64,000 bases of DNA from Warburgia ugandensis (Eukaryota; Streptophyta; Magnoliopsida; Canellales; Canellaceae), in NCBI GenBank assembly GCA_035236585.1, contig CP141132.1, positions 59,245,880-59,309,879 on the forward strand. Direction: 5' to 3'. This document shows positions 25,264 through 36,569 of the stretch, piece by piece. The notes beneath the pieces are model-generated. The model had not been told where the DNA came from, searched no databases, and saw only the letters and a program-made list of their open reading frames with translations. The position numbers and the translations under genes were made by a program. Position 1 is the stretch's first letter, and every line of letters begins with the position of its first letter.

Positions 25264-26960
25264 AATCCAAAGAAAGTAGCCAAGGCTTATACTTCTGTTG
25301 GAACTCCACTAACTATTTGGCCAAAAATGTCCATCATTTTCTTGCCTACATGATTTCTTGGTAATCCTCCAAATCCAATAGAATTAGGGTCTCAAGACTA
25401 GCTCCATCAAACTTTTGTTTAAAGCATCATTGAGGAGTTGGCTCCCATTTAGGCTTTGGTTTTTTAGTGAAGCATTTAGCATTAGTGATGGTTTTCTAAT
25501 GCTTAAGTGCCATGTGCATGAACCCAATGAATGATCTAAGCTTTGACTGAGAAACATAAAGATCTTGCCCTTGTCTTCTTAATAGAGAAACCTCTATGAT
25601 TTCCTTCTTTTCAAAGAGACCAAAGAATGAAAGGGAGAGTGACCTCCCATAGGAACCTCTTAAGTTTAGTTCCCTTGCTGCTTGGTCACTACAACATCAA
25701 TTCTTGAATGGAGGCTAGGCACATCTAAACAATTGAATAGAGACCAAGGAAAAATGCCCACACTTTTTTGAGAAAAGGGGGAAAGGAAGAAGATATGAGG
25801 AAAGTCATCTCACTACTTTGCATAGACGCAACACTTGTTGAGCATAACCATCCTCTTTTCTATAATTTCTCAGAGAAAAGAAACTTTTTTTTGAGGAGTT
25901 AATATATTACACTTAAGATTGAGATAATCTTAGAGCAAAAAGACCAAAACAAAATACCCACCTCTGAAGGTCATCCTAAAGAAAATGAAAAGAAAATAGA
26001 GAAAAAAAATATAGACAGAGACCTAAATTTCTCTCACCCTTAAAGCTTGCAAGCCAAGGCCCATATGATCTATCTAATTAGCGGATCACTACCCAATATT
26101 TGCAAAAAATTGCTACCAAGTTAAAAGCATTTTGACTTTGTCCATGAGGTCCTAAAAACTCTAGGGACTTGGCCCAATATCATTTAGCCACTAATAACAT
26201 TAGCATTATCACCTTTCGTGAACTTGGCACAACTCCATGTTGTAGCACAATCCATAAATCTTAAAACAATGACTGAACTTTAGTGTCCCTAGAGTCACAA
26301 TTAGTTATCTCTTTTCATTATCTTAATCATAAATTCTCAGTGGATTATTTAGAACTTCTTGGTGGTTGAAACAATTGGTACACCTTGAAACAACTCCATG
26401 TTGGATTAATCACAAACATAATGGGGCCTCAGAGGAAATGAACTTATTCTGTAGCAATCCAAGAGAAAGAGATAACTGTCTATGGGGCCTTAAAAATTTC
26501 ATGAATGTTTGAGTGGCAAAAGAGGCTCATCAAAAGCTATAATAAGAGTGTGAAAGGACTTCCAAGAAAAGTTGCCTATTGATCAAGGAGTGTGAAAGGA
26601 CTTCTAAGAAAAGTTGCTTATTGAGCAAGGAAGTCCATACTTTGATAAATAGATGTTTTATGAAGTTTATATTCCATTCAATACCCTATTTTTTTTGCTA
26701 TAATGGTGGGAAATGATGCTTTCGTGTCTTCTATAATGTAAAAAATCTTATCAAAATATTCAACAAAGGGGGAGAGTAATGACCATTATCTATCCAAAAT
26801 CTTGTTTTACACCCATTTCTAACAATATTTTTTGAGTTCCTTTGTACTTTCTCCATCATTGTCATAATGTTACTCTACAATTTGATAATTTTGTTTTAAT
26901 TCAATTGACAACCATGTGTGAGGTTCAAATCTATTTTGTACATCAACAACTTGTTTCCAA
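25264..26960 (-). pseudogene. LINE, C-terminal RT linker, zf-RVT and first half of RNase H
   Basis: Minus-strand fragments in several frames match the C-terminal part of plant LINE ORF2. From about 26,950 downward: NIFDGKDQHILWKQVVDVQN (the WLWRF..E...LWK.V linker), FWIDNGHYSPPL (FW.D.W...PL) and a zf-RVT-like stretch near 25,850 (CCVYAK, then PFSQKSVGIFPW). At about 25,440 comes KWEPTPQ, then FDGASLETLILLDLE, the RNase H start (FDGAS.GNPG.AG.GG). The frame ends in EV, a stop, ALATFFGLK at the CACTA-1 boundary and carries on at 13,342. RT itself is not seen. Stops and frameshifts are frequent. Confidence 0.8.
26546..26629. repeat. 42-bp tandem duplication in LINE remnant
   Basis: The unit GAGTGTGAAAGGACTTCCAA and its following 22 bases occur twice (26,546-26,587 and 26,588-26,629) with a few substitutions. 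It keeps the LINE reading phase, since 42 is a multiple of 3. Confidence 0.9.
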
Positions 26961-27750
26961 AGAATATGTTGATCTTTTCCATCAAATATGTTGAGCAATT
27001 ATTTGCAATGAATAACCTATAAGAGTTTACAGAAAAATAAAGAGAAATTCTTCATTTTCATTTTTTCACCTACTAAATTCTTCATTGGTTCCTCAAAACT
27101 TTCAATCATGAGATCATCTCATCAATAGAGTGAAAGCATCTTTACTAGTAACCAAGACAGGTCTCTTCAAGATTTTTGATTTTTGGTTCACATCCTAATA
27201 AAAGACTTAGATCTCAAGGATTGGGGAAGGGGTATGATGACATCTAATATCTTGAAGCACCTCTTTATAGGACCTTCCATATCCCTAGCCTATTCAATTG
27301 TTCTAGTAAGACTCATGCTTCTTCCTTAACTCTTTTTCTACTTAGGGTTTTAAAAATTCTTGCTTGGTATTTTCACCATTTCATGGCTAAAATCCTTTTC
27401 CATGGTAATGATCATTGATTTATCAAATTTACTCTACAACTTATTACAATTTTAGCATATGACTTTGCAATTTTAAAATTCACGAGAGCTACATCATCAA
27501 TCCTTCAGTCCTCTTTGATTGTTAATTTCCAAGAGCTTAATAACTCTTTTTGTGAATTTCAATTGAGCCACAACAAATTCATCTTATAAGTCTTGATTCT
27601 TAGAGCCCAACTATTTGTAAAGAACTCCATTTAATATCCATATCATTAGCAAAGATATGCTTCTATTGTTATTGAGATGGAAATTCTAGTTATTTCTTGA
27701 TAATTATTTAGGATCATTTACAGAGACTTACATTTTAAATAATATTGAAG
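26961..27750. other. Unassigned sequence between LINE remnants
   Basis: The minus strand has several medium-length open stretches separated by stops, but I cannot assign them to a LINE RT domain or any other family. It may be a decayed upstream part of the minus-strand LINE. Confidence 0.35.
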
Positions 27751-27789
27751 TGGCAAAAATAGTTATGGACTACCAATTAATTGTAGAAG

Positions 27790-28110
27790 TGGCAAAGGCT
27801 AGGGACTTGTTTACTACTCTTATAATGACAAATACAATGGAGGTATAGGAAGGTGATAAAGGATCACAGTGGGTTATGCTCTGTGTTGTTTATACATATA
27901 TGTAGGGCGTCTAATATGTTAGGTGATTTTGCTACCAATAGAGCCTCAAGTCCAAATTGAATGCTGTTTGGAGGAATAGTCCATATTTTTTTGTCCTCTT
28001 CTTTATTTGTTTTGTGATGTTTTTACTGATGTGAAGGTCATGTTTATAGTGTATGTGTAATTTTTTCTTTCTTTCTATTATTGAATTTAGCCATTCATTA
28101 GGAAAAGAAA
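27790..28110 (+). pseudogene. RNase H (RVT_3) remnant of a plus-strand LINE
   Basis: The plus strand reads FIHICRASNMLGDFATNRAS (27,885-27,944), then SPN, a stop, MLFGGIVHIF. This matches the end of the RVT_3 RNase H fold (F.HV.REAN..AD.LAN.A), followed by the usual hydrophobic LINE tail. Earlier parts are only faintly visible from about 27,790. It is opposite in strand to the LINEs on either side, so it is a separate insertion. No RT or endonuclease of this copy was seen. Confidence 0.62.
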
Positions 28111-28384
28111 AGTTCATAGTACACTGCTACCTTTTCTTCACATTGAAACAAAATCTAGACTATGTGATGAGAAACTTTTGTGGATGCCCTATCTAAGAAG
28201 TACATCAGCTAGTGAAATGGTTTAGAATCTTTCAATCACCAAAATGTTGGATCTTATAAATGACAGGTGAGGAGGCATTTGGAGCTAATGCTAATGCTTC
28301 AAAAAGCTATTGTATTTTTATCGAGAGAAGGATACAATGGGTATTTGTGTTGTTCATGGGGGACATTCACTCATTTAGGGATCA

Positions 28385-29011
28385 TTATCTCAACTCATTA
28401 TCTCATACCTCATCATCATCAAGACCTTATCCCAGTTAGGGATTGGTCACATGAATCTTGCTCCTTCATTCCCCTCTATTAAGTACCATGGCTTCATTTA
28501 GTCCCAAAGTTTTTAAGTCTTTTCTCACAACTTCTATCCACATTCCTTTAGGCCTTCCCCTTACTCTTTTAGAACCTTCTACTTTTATTGCCTTACTCCT
28601 TCTAACTAGTGATGTTTTTGATCTTTATTTGACATGTTCAAACCATCTAAGTCTAATCTCCTTCATCTTATTACCTATTGGTGCTACACAAAGTTTCCTA
28701 TAATGTTTTCATTCATAATTCTATCCTTTCTTATCTTGCTGCTCCTCCATCTCAACTTCCTCATTTCCACAACGTTTAGCCTATGAACATGATGTTCTTT
28801 AACTGCTGATCACTCTAATCCATAGAGCATGGCTGGCCTTATACCATCTTATAGAATTTCTCTTTAGTTTGGGTGGCACCCTCTGATCATACAAAACTTT
28901 AGATGCACATCTCCATTTGTTCCTACCTACTTGGATTCTCTAGGTAACCTCCCTCTCAATCTCTCCACTCTCATGAATCATCAATCCTAAGTACCAAAAG
29001 TGGTATTTTAA
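28385..29011 (-). pseudogene. LINE-A, C-terminal region and 3' end
   Basis: On the minus strand, the frame leaving the LTR insertion reads a YLGLMIHESGEIEREV block, then RIQVGRNKWRCASKVLYDQR and, after a gap, VPPKLKRKFYKMV, ALWIRVISSSKEHHVHRLNV and VEMRKLRWSS. These are the C-terminal segments of a plant LINE polyprotein. The end reads KRGRPKGMWIEVVRKDLKTL. The 3' UTR contains the complement of AGACCTTATCCCAGTTAGG plus ACATGAATC, a phrase common at the 3' ends of this LINE group, and a (CAT)n stretch near 28,410 as tail. The 5' part of this element lies at 36,570-38,945, across the inserted LTR retrotransposon. Confidence 0.85.
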
Positions 29012-30404
29012 TGTGATGACCCAGGTTTTCACATGCATTTTTAAATGCAATATCTAATTCCTAAGGCGGGATGCATCCCTATTTGAAAATAATTTTACAA
29101 AACAATGCAATGTAGCGAAAAATCTTTTATTTTAAACTCATTCTGAAAACCCTGAGTATCGTTAGCTTTCACAACAAACAAAGTAGTTTTTGAAAATTAC
29201 TGTAATCATAAATGTCTTCCCAAGTCTATCCAGTCACAGCTCACAGCCCAACTGTAAATAAATACAGATACATGTCCAAAAGGTAGAGTGTTCACCTACA
29301 TTCATGCTTGTCCTCTCTTCATTCACTTGATCTTAGCACTAACATGTTCTTGATGCTTCTTCTACTCGCGAGTGGAGCTATCTTAAAAAATAATATATTT
29401 GGGTAAGTATATCTCATACCTAGTAGGTGATCTGATACTACTATTTTGAACATGGTAGGCAACATGCATGATTCCAAGAGCTTTTCGTGTAAAACATGAG
29501 CGATTCCTTTTGTGTAAGCATGCATAGTTATGCATAAAACATAAGCTTATTGATGCAATTTCAATCATAGAATCCGTATGCAAATCACGTTATATAAATA
29601 TATTTATGACTAAAATAGAAATCAATAGATCCATATACGAAGATCTTGGCAAATGCATCAAACCAACGAGTCAAATATAATAATGATGAAATTCTTAAAG
29701 TAGTCATCATTCAAGCAGATGCTAGTATCATGCACATGAGTCTCTCGGCGTACACGTCACGCCAAATGGTCACGAGTACTCGTATACGACCATCTCAATG
29801 CTATATTCATATCAATCACATTGAAATCATAGGGCCACTATGCTCATACTTAGCATATAGCTAGAATCCACCATAGCCTCCACGGCCACTATGGATGTCC
29901 CCGAAAGGGTGCCGTGAACACCTCCAGTGGTCGTCCCTATTTACCACAGTAGTCAGGGAAGGGACAATGCCTTTTTGGCAGCAATACCATCCACCCTTTT
30001 GGTGGTAGAGGTTGGGAGGCCAACCCCGTACCTCCTCTCAGCATAGTGCCCACCAGGCTTATCAACCTGTAAAATGTAAAAATATGTCCTCTTTGGGTCC
30101 CTCACACTACTTGGTCCTCACATTGCCTCACTAGCATCTTTTGGGCACTCCAGCGTCTTTTAGCAACCCCTCGAGAATAGGCAATAATCCAAATAATTCA
30201 AATGCAATTATTTTCAAAACATACAAGCAATGCATAAAATCTGTTCATGCTAATATTGCATTCAAAGCCATAAAATATGAAGAGATTTCCGCTTGCTGGT
30301 ATAAGAACATTATATCTCAAAATCATGAAGACAAGGTTGCATATCATATCTCAAAAACATGCTAACCATGATAATAAAGCAAGTCCGAGTTTAAGATGCA
30401 TTTT

Positions 30405-30655
30405 AAAAACTTAGTAGGATCAGACTACCTACTTATCAACTATATTTGGAAATGCATTAAAAACGTAGCACTATCAGACTACCTACTTATCAAGTATATT
30501 TGAAAATGCATTAAAAATGTAGCAGTATCAGACTATCTACTTATCAAGTATATTTAGAAATGCATTAAAAATGTAGCAGTATCAGACTACCTACTTATCA
30601 AGTATATTTAGAAATGCATTAAAAATGTAGCAGTATCAGACTACTTACCTCGATG
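30405..30655. repeat. ~60-bp tandem array in the 3' LTR
   Basis: About five units share GTAGCAGTATCAGACTACCT, then ACTTATCAAGTATATTT and an AAATGCATT end. The 5' LTR has about three units of the same repeat at 35,850-36,000, so copy number has changed since the LTRs were identical. Confidence 0.92.
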
Positions 30656-30999
30656 TCTCCCGAATTGCATTCTTCCTTACTCAACCCTGACCCATCTTAG
30701 TGAAACCCTGGATATTCATTAATAACAAGGATTCAAGTATTATTTTCCAACCTTTATGGGTCATTACTTAGACTTATAGATTAACAGCTAAATCTACCTT
30801 TTTAGATTTATAGGCCCTTGCTTAGCATGCTTCTAGGCTAGATCTAGAAGATCTTTATAGTTCTTAGACTATAGTTATATTGAATAGTCCTAGGATCCTA
30901 AGTTTTATAGTATCATTAGGTTCGTGTCGTTAATATGGACGCAACGATTCTTTCGGATCTTCAATCGGAGTCCTATAGCCTCCGTAATTGCATTTTTAG

Positions 31000-31700
31000 T
31001 GTCCCAAAGTCACGGACGATCTAGATTCGTCTATGCGTAAGGCCCGCACGTCATGGTTCCCAAGACGCTCGCATGCCCTGGTCAAACCAGGACCCACGCC
31101 CGTACATCATGCCCACAAGGGACCACGTTCGCATGTGCACGCATGCCCAAGCGATGCACTATGACGTGCGTCCTAGATGGCGTCATGCGGACGCGTCTTT
31201 GGTGCAGGTGCGGTGCGCCTCGGCTCTCAGGGCGCTCATGCGTCTCGGTCGAACCGGGACTGTGTCCGTATGAGGTGGTATGCCCCCCATACGATGTCGT
31301 ACGCCTGGGATTCATCCCATGGGGAGCATCCCAGGTGCACATTACGTGCGCGTCCCTGGGACTCTTGGTACGAATGGACCAGCAGGTCCATTGAAGCCGG
31401 GGTCTTCTCCAGCGATGTTTGGTCGGGGAAAACGCTAGATCTGACATGGAGTTGGGCCGGAAGAGAGAAAATGAAGGGAAAAGAAAAGGGGAAGGGGAAG
31501 GGGAAGGGAAGAGGAGGAGGAGGAGGGACCTGGTGTTGTCTGGCTCGATGGGTCGATAGACCCATCAGGTCTAGGTTTCCAGCCGGAAAACACCTAGATC
31601 TGGCGTGGATCTGGGTAGGGAAGAATTGGGAAAAACTTAAGGAGGTGTGAGGGGCTTACCTGGGTAGGTCTGGAGCGATGCCCATTTCCAGAGGTGGGGT
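31000..31700. other. GC- and CpG-rich island inside the 3' LTR
   Basis: This stretch is strikingly GC-rich against the AT-rich window and dense in CpG. It contains variants of a GCATGC-centred word (CGCTCGCATGCCC, CGTTCGCATGTGC, CGCATGCCC) and short inverted repeats around CCTGGG/CCCAGG. Open frames on both strands overlap and simply reflect few AT-rich stops. The paired 5' LTR lacks this segment: its array end passes almost directly to CTGGGTAGGTCTGGAGCGAT (about 36,023), which in the 3' LTR is at about 31,659. The island lies downstream of the putative TATA box on the minus strand, so it would be in the transcribed leader. Confidence 0.75.
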
Positions 31701-31795
31701 TTCTGCATGCTAAAACCCTAGCTGCTGGAATCCTCCCTTGAACAGTCGGAGAAGGTGGATGGGAAAGGGATGGCTGAGGAGGAGGGAAGAGGGCT

Positions 31796-31802
31796 TCTTA
31801 TA
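31796..31802 (-). promoter_or_regulatory. Putative TATA box, 3' LTR
   Basis: The minus strand reads TATAAGA, followed by AGCCCTCTTCCCTCCTCCTC. It is the same as in the 5' LTR at 36,158-36,164, and the solo LTR has TATAAAT at the matching place. Confidence 0.5.
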
Positions 31803-32203
31803 GCCCTGCCAAGGTGGTACTGCCTATGGCGGTGCTGCCATTGTTGCCGCCTTATAGAGGTAGTGCTGGAAGGGTCGAGAATGGAGGTGGCTAGAGGTAG
31901 GGGACGACCTAGGGGGGTGCCATTAGTAAAATGGCCCCCTGTGTTTTCGGGTCGTTCTGTTTTAATGGTATTTTACAAAAATGCCCCTCTATCTTCAAAA
32001 GGCCATAACTTGGTCATATGAACTCTGTTTTCAGCGTTCTTTGAGGAGTCGAGTTTCATTTTGAATGTAGAATCTAATGGTACTGATTTTTCTCACAAAT
32101 TCATTTGTTTTATATTTTTATTAATATTAAACACCTAAACATATATATTGACTTTCAAAATAACCCATTTTTACAGCAGGGCTTCAAAATTTGAGGCATT
32201 ACA

Positions 32204-32220
32204 TTATTACCCCCTGAAAA
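32204..32220 (-). promoter_or_regulatory. Polypurine-like tract next to the 3' LTR
   Basis: The minus strand reads TTTTCAGGGGGTAATAA, immediately before the TGTAAT start of the 3' LTR. It occupies the place of the plus-strand primer. The purine run is short and followed by TAATAA. Confidence 0.6.
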
Positions 32221-33639
32221 GAATTTCACCCTCAAAATTCCCCAAATTCTTATCCTGAAGTCATTTGTCTCTTAAACCACTTCTAAATGAGTGTAGTCCT
32301 TTGAACTCGAACTAAGAAAATTTCCTTGCTTTATTCCATATTTCTTTCATCTAACATTCGCTTATGCTTTCATCCAATACTCTAATTGGGTTAATGACTA
32401 GAGGAATTGTATCCTTCACATTCCGTTCATGTTATCATGTGACCAATCTTAGGCACATTCTCAAATTAACATCCTCATACTTTCTTCCACAAGGTCTTAA
32501 ATATATCTAAAATTTATCACATCTTTCTGCCTGCCTTAAGTACGTAAGAGCTGCTTCTGCTACCTACTTTGATACTTAGTCCCTTTCTTGCTAATTTATC
32601 AATACTAGTGCATAGAATTGCTATCAAGTTTATAGAATTACAACCCCTTATCCAAGCTTTGTCATCATCCATTAAGGCTTAATTGTCAAGAGATATCATC
32701 CTAAGCAACAATTCTCTCAGTTCCTCGAATTCCATCTTTTAATTATCACCTCATACTTATCCTAAGATAAGAATAATCATCCAATGGTTATCATGTCAAT
32801 TTGTGTTGAAGCTTTCAGAGTGACAATTTTTAAGAAACACATAGGTAAGCATAGAGCATCTTCTTAGACATAGACAAAGGTTCTTGTTCGATCACTTGTA
32901 TGTCCTTTTTAGGTTTATAGGCTACTAGCTCAAAGGTCTTTAAAGTAATCAGCGCTTGACTATCTTACTTTTCAGTCCAAGTCAGTAGCCTCTTCCAAAC
33001 CCAACTTGACCTTTAAAGCTTTATCATCTAATAAGGTCTGTGAATATCAACAATCTTATGGCTCAGGATTGACCCCAAAGTGCACGTATCATCCCTTGAT
33101 TGGTTTCTCTTCCAATGTACCCATATGACTCAAAAAAATCTGCATCTATTCTCTCCTCAATAAAGCCATGACTTCTTCTTTTGAATGTTCTCATGTTGTA
33201 TCCCTCTTGCTAATGTACTCATATTGTGATCTTTTCTATGATGGTAAAATAGCCCTAAGGTTCCAATTATGCCATCTAAGTTATTCGATGTTCTCACTTG
33301 ATAGATCTAGTATAGCTCAAAGTTACCTACTAGTAAGTTCACTAACATCCTTCTTCATTATTTTCATCATAATCTGATCCATATATGAGTTTCCCCTATT
33401 TGCACCACTGCACAACAATCCAACAAAAAGCACCTTGGAGTTAAGCCATCCAAGACCTATGTATTTGCTAAATCTATCTCTTGTGCACCTAGTTATTTGT
33501 ATTGTCTTTCTTTTTCATCTACTATTATTTCTTATTTTAGTCACTCTTACTACGTATATTTATACTACGTCTTCTTAAATTTTCTTGATTGTTTATGACC
33601 CTTGGACATGCTGGATTGGTAGTGAAAGGATAAAACTGA

Positions 33640-33651
33640 GCTCTGATACCA
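33640..33651 (-). promoter_or_regulatory. Primer binding site, tRNA-iMet type
   Basis: The minus strand reads TGGTATCAGAGC, the standard plant sequence complementary to the 3' end of initiator tRNA-Met. It starts two bases after the GTCACA end of the 5' LTR. This fixes the element's orientation as minus. Confidence 0.93.
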
Positions 33652-33820
33652 ACTGTGACGACCTGGGTTTTCACATGCATTTTTAAATGCAATATCTAAT
33701 TCCTAAGGCGGGATGCATCTTTATTTGAAAATAATTTTATAAAAATAATGCAATGCAGTGGAAAAATCTTTTATTTTAAACTCATTTTGAAACCCCGAGT
33801 GTCATTAGCTTTCACAACAA

Positions 33821-35417
33821 ACAAAGTAGTTTTTGAAAATTACTATAATCATAAATGTCTTCCCAGGTCTATCCAATCACAACTCACAGCCCAACTGTAA
33901 ATAAATACATATGCATGTCCAAAAGGTAGAGTGTTCACTTACATTCATGCTTGTCCTCTCTTCATTCACTTGATCTTAGCACTAACATGTTCCTGATGCT
34001 TCTTCTACTCGTGAGTGGAGCTATCCTGAAAAATAATATATTTGGGTAAGTATATCTCATACCTAGTAGGTGATTTGATACTACTATTTTGAAAACATGG
34101 TAGGCAACATGCATGATTCCAAGAGCTTTTCATGTAAAACATGAGTGATTCCTTTTGTGTAAGCATGCATAGTTATCATAAAACATAAGTTTATTGATGC
34201 AATTTCAATCATGGAATCTGTATGCAAATCATGTTATATAAATATATTTGTGACTAAAATAGAAATCAATAGATCCATATACGAAGAGCTCGGCAAATGT
34301 ATCAAACTAGCGAGTCAAATATAATAATGATGAAGCTCTTAAAGTAGTCATCATTCAAGCAAATGCTAGTATCATGCATATGAGTCTTTTGGCGTACACG
34401 TCACGCCAACTGGTCACGAGTACTCATATACGACTATCTCAATGCTATATACATATCAATCACACTGAAATCATAGGGCCACTATGCTCATACTCAGCAT
34501 ATAGCTGGAATCCACCATAGCCTCCACCGCGACTGTGGATGTCCCCTAAAGGGTGCCATGAATACCTCTAGTGGTCGTCCCTGTTTACCACACCAGCACT
34601 AACCAAAGTAGTTTTTGAAAATTACTATAATCATAAATGTCTTCCCAGGTCTATCCAGTCATAGCTCATAACCCAACTTTAAATAAATACAAATACATGT
34701 CCAAAGGGTAGAGTGTTTACTTACATTCATACTTGTCTCTTCTTCATTTACTTGATCATAGCACTAACATTTCCTGATGCTTCTTCTACTCGTGAGTGGA
34801 GCTATCCTGAAAAATAATATATTTGGGTGAGTATTTCTCATACCCAGTAGGTGATCTGATACTACTATTTTGAAAACACGGTAGGCAACATGCATGATTC
34901 CAAGAGCTTTTCATGTAAAACATTAGTAATTCTTTTTGTGTAAGCATGCATAGTTATGCATAAAACATAAGCTTATTGATGCAATTTAAATCATGGAATC
35001 CTTTCTCATAATCTAGTATTCAATTATATAAATATGATCAAAATCATGAAATAGAAATCAATAGATCCATATATGAAGATCTCGGCAAATGCATCAAACC
35101 AGCGAGTCAAATATAATAGTCATGAAACTCTTAAAATAGTCATTGTTCAAGTAGATGCTAGTATCATGCACATTAGTCTCTCGGCATACACGTCACACCA
35201 ACTGGTCACGAGTACTCGTATACGACCATCTCAGTGCTATATGCATATCAATCACACTGAAATCATAGGGTCACTATGCTCACGATCAGAACCCCTCTGA
35301 ATCGTGTGTCTCTGGTATCTAGAGACCAGTCCACCATAGCCTCTACGACGACTATGGATATGTCCTCGAAAGGGTGTCATGAGTACCTCTAGTGGTCATC
35401 CCTGTTTACCACAGCAG
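33821..35417. repeat. ~782-bp tandem duplication within the 5' LTR
   Basis: The first copy starts near 33,821 (ACAAACAAAGTAGTTTTTG), the second near 34,603 (ACCAAAGTAGTTTTTG). Each continues through CTTCTACTCGTGAGTGGAGC and GGTCACGAGTACTC to CCTGTTTACCACA. The 3' LTR has one copy. Because LTRs are identical at insertion, the duplication arose afterwards in this LTR, or by recombination with another family member. Confidence 0.93.
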
Positions 35418-36157
35418 TCAGGGAAGGGACAATGTCATTTTTGACAGCGATACCATCCACCTTTTTGGTGGTAGAGGCTGGGAGGCCAACCCCGTTCATC
35501 ATCACAACCTCTCAGCATAGTGCCCACTAGGCTCAATAGCCCAAAAAAACATATAAATCCAAATCTCAATAATCAAAATCATGCAATTTATACATTTCTT
35601 TTCAACCATGCGAACAATGCATAAAATCAGTTTATGCTAATATCGCATTCAAAGCCATAAAAGATGAAGACAATTCTGCATGCTTGTATAAAAACATCAC
35701 ATCTCAAAAAGCATGCTAAATTTGGTGATAGAGTCAAGTGCTTTCAAGGATATAAATCATGAAGACAAGTCCGCATACTCGCATAAGAACCTCATATCTT
35801 AAAAACATGCTAAACATGGTAATAAAGCAAGTCCGAGTTTAAGATGCATATTAAAAACGTAGCAGTATCATACTACCTACAAATCAAGTATATTTGAAAA
35901 TGAATTAAAAACGTAGCAGTATTAGACTACTTACAAATCAAGTATATTTGGAAATGCATTAAAAACATAGAAGTATTTAACTACCTACAAATCAATTGTC
36001 TTCTTGATGGACATATTCTTCCTGGGTAGGTCTGGAGCGATGCCCATTGCTGGAGGTGGGGTTTCTTTACGCTGAAACCCTAGCTACTTGAATCCTGCCT
36101 TGAATAGTCAGAGAAGGTGGAGGAGAAAGGGATGGCTGAGGAGGAGGGAAGAGGGCT

Positions 36158-36164
36158 TCTTATA
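36158..36164 (-). promoter_or_regulatory. Putative TATA box, 5' LTR
   Basis: The minus strand reads TATAAGA with a pyrimidine-rich stretch downstream. This would be the promoter of the element's genomic RNA. It is inferred from motif and position only. Confidence 0.5.
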
Positions 36165-36569
36165 GCCCTACCAAGGTAGTGCTGCCTATGGCGGTGCCGC
36201 CATTGTTGCTGCCTTACAAAGGCGGTGCTGGAAGGGTCGAGAATGGCGGTGGCTGGAGGTAAGGGACGACCTGGGGTGGTGTCGTTAGTAAAACAGCCCC
36301 TGTGTTTTTGGTTCATTTTGTTTTAATGGTATTTTACAAAAATGCCCCTCTATCTTCAAAAGTCCATAACTTGGTCATATGAACTCAGTTTTCGGCGTTC
36401 TTTGAGGTGTTGGATTCCATTTTGAATGTAGAATCTAATGGTACTAATTTTTCTCAAAAATTCCTTTTTTTTATATTTTTATTAATATTAAACATATAAA
36501 CAAATATATTGACTTTCAAAATAACCCATTTTTACAACAGGGCTTCAAAATTTGAGGCATTACATTTAA

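Larger units (their letters stand above)
29012..32203 (-). repeat. 3' LTR of the LARD-like element (3,192 bp)
   Basis: It runs from TGTGATGACCCAGG to GAGGCATTACA. It carries a five-unit ~61-bp tandem array (30,405-30,655), a GC-rich island (about 31,000-31,700) and a TATAAGA box. It lacks the 782-bp internal duplication of the 5' LTR. Confidence 0.92.
32204..33653 (-). other. Internal domain of the LARD-like element
   Basis: This 1,450-bp interior has no recognisable gag-pol domain in any frame that I could read. On the minus strand it begins with the primer binding site beside the 5' LTR and ends with a G-rich tract beside the 3' LTR. Short open frames (for example plus strand 33,168-33,377) are unsupported. 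Confidence 0.75.
29012..36564 (-). mobile_element. Non-autonomous LTR retrotransposon (LARD-like), complete
   Basis: Two related LTRs (3' LTR 29,012-32,203; 5' LTR 33,654-36,564) flank a 1,450-bp interior. A 5-bp target duplication TTTAA occupies 29,007-29,011 and 36,565-36,569. The tRNA-iMet primer site TGGTATCAGAGC lies 2 nt inside the 5' LTR. A G-rich tract, CAGGGGGTAA, precedes the 3' LTR. No gag, protease, RT, RNase H or integrase is recognised, so mobilisation would need another element's proteins. Over their first several hundred bases the LTRs differ by roughly 5%, mostly C/T and G/A transitions, suggesting an old, methylated insertion. The LTRs also differ by large indels. The element splits LINE-A. 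Confidence 0.92.
33654..36564 (-). repeat. 5' LTR of the LARD-like element (2,911 bp)
   Basis: It runs from TGTGACGACCTGGG to GAGGCATTACA. It holds a tandem duplication of about 782 bp and a three-unit copy of the ~60-bp array at 35,850-36,000. It lacks about 1 kb found in the 3' LTR, including the GC-rich island. Confidence 0.92.

Noticed and set aside
31053..31650. Overlapping frames of 109-157 codons on both strands
   Set aside because: Stops are AT-rich, so a GC-rich island stays open by chance; no domain is visible and the region is inside an LTR.
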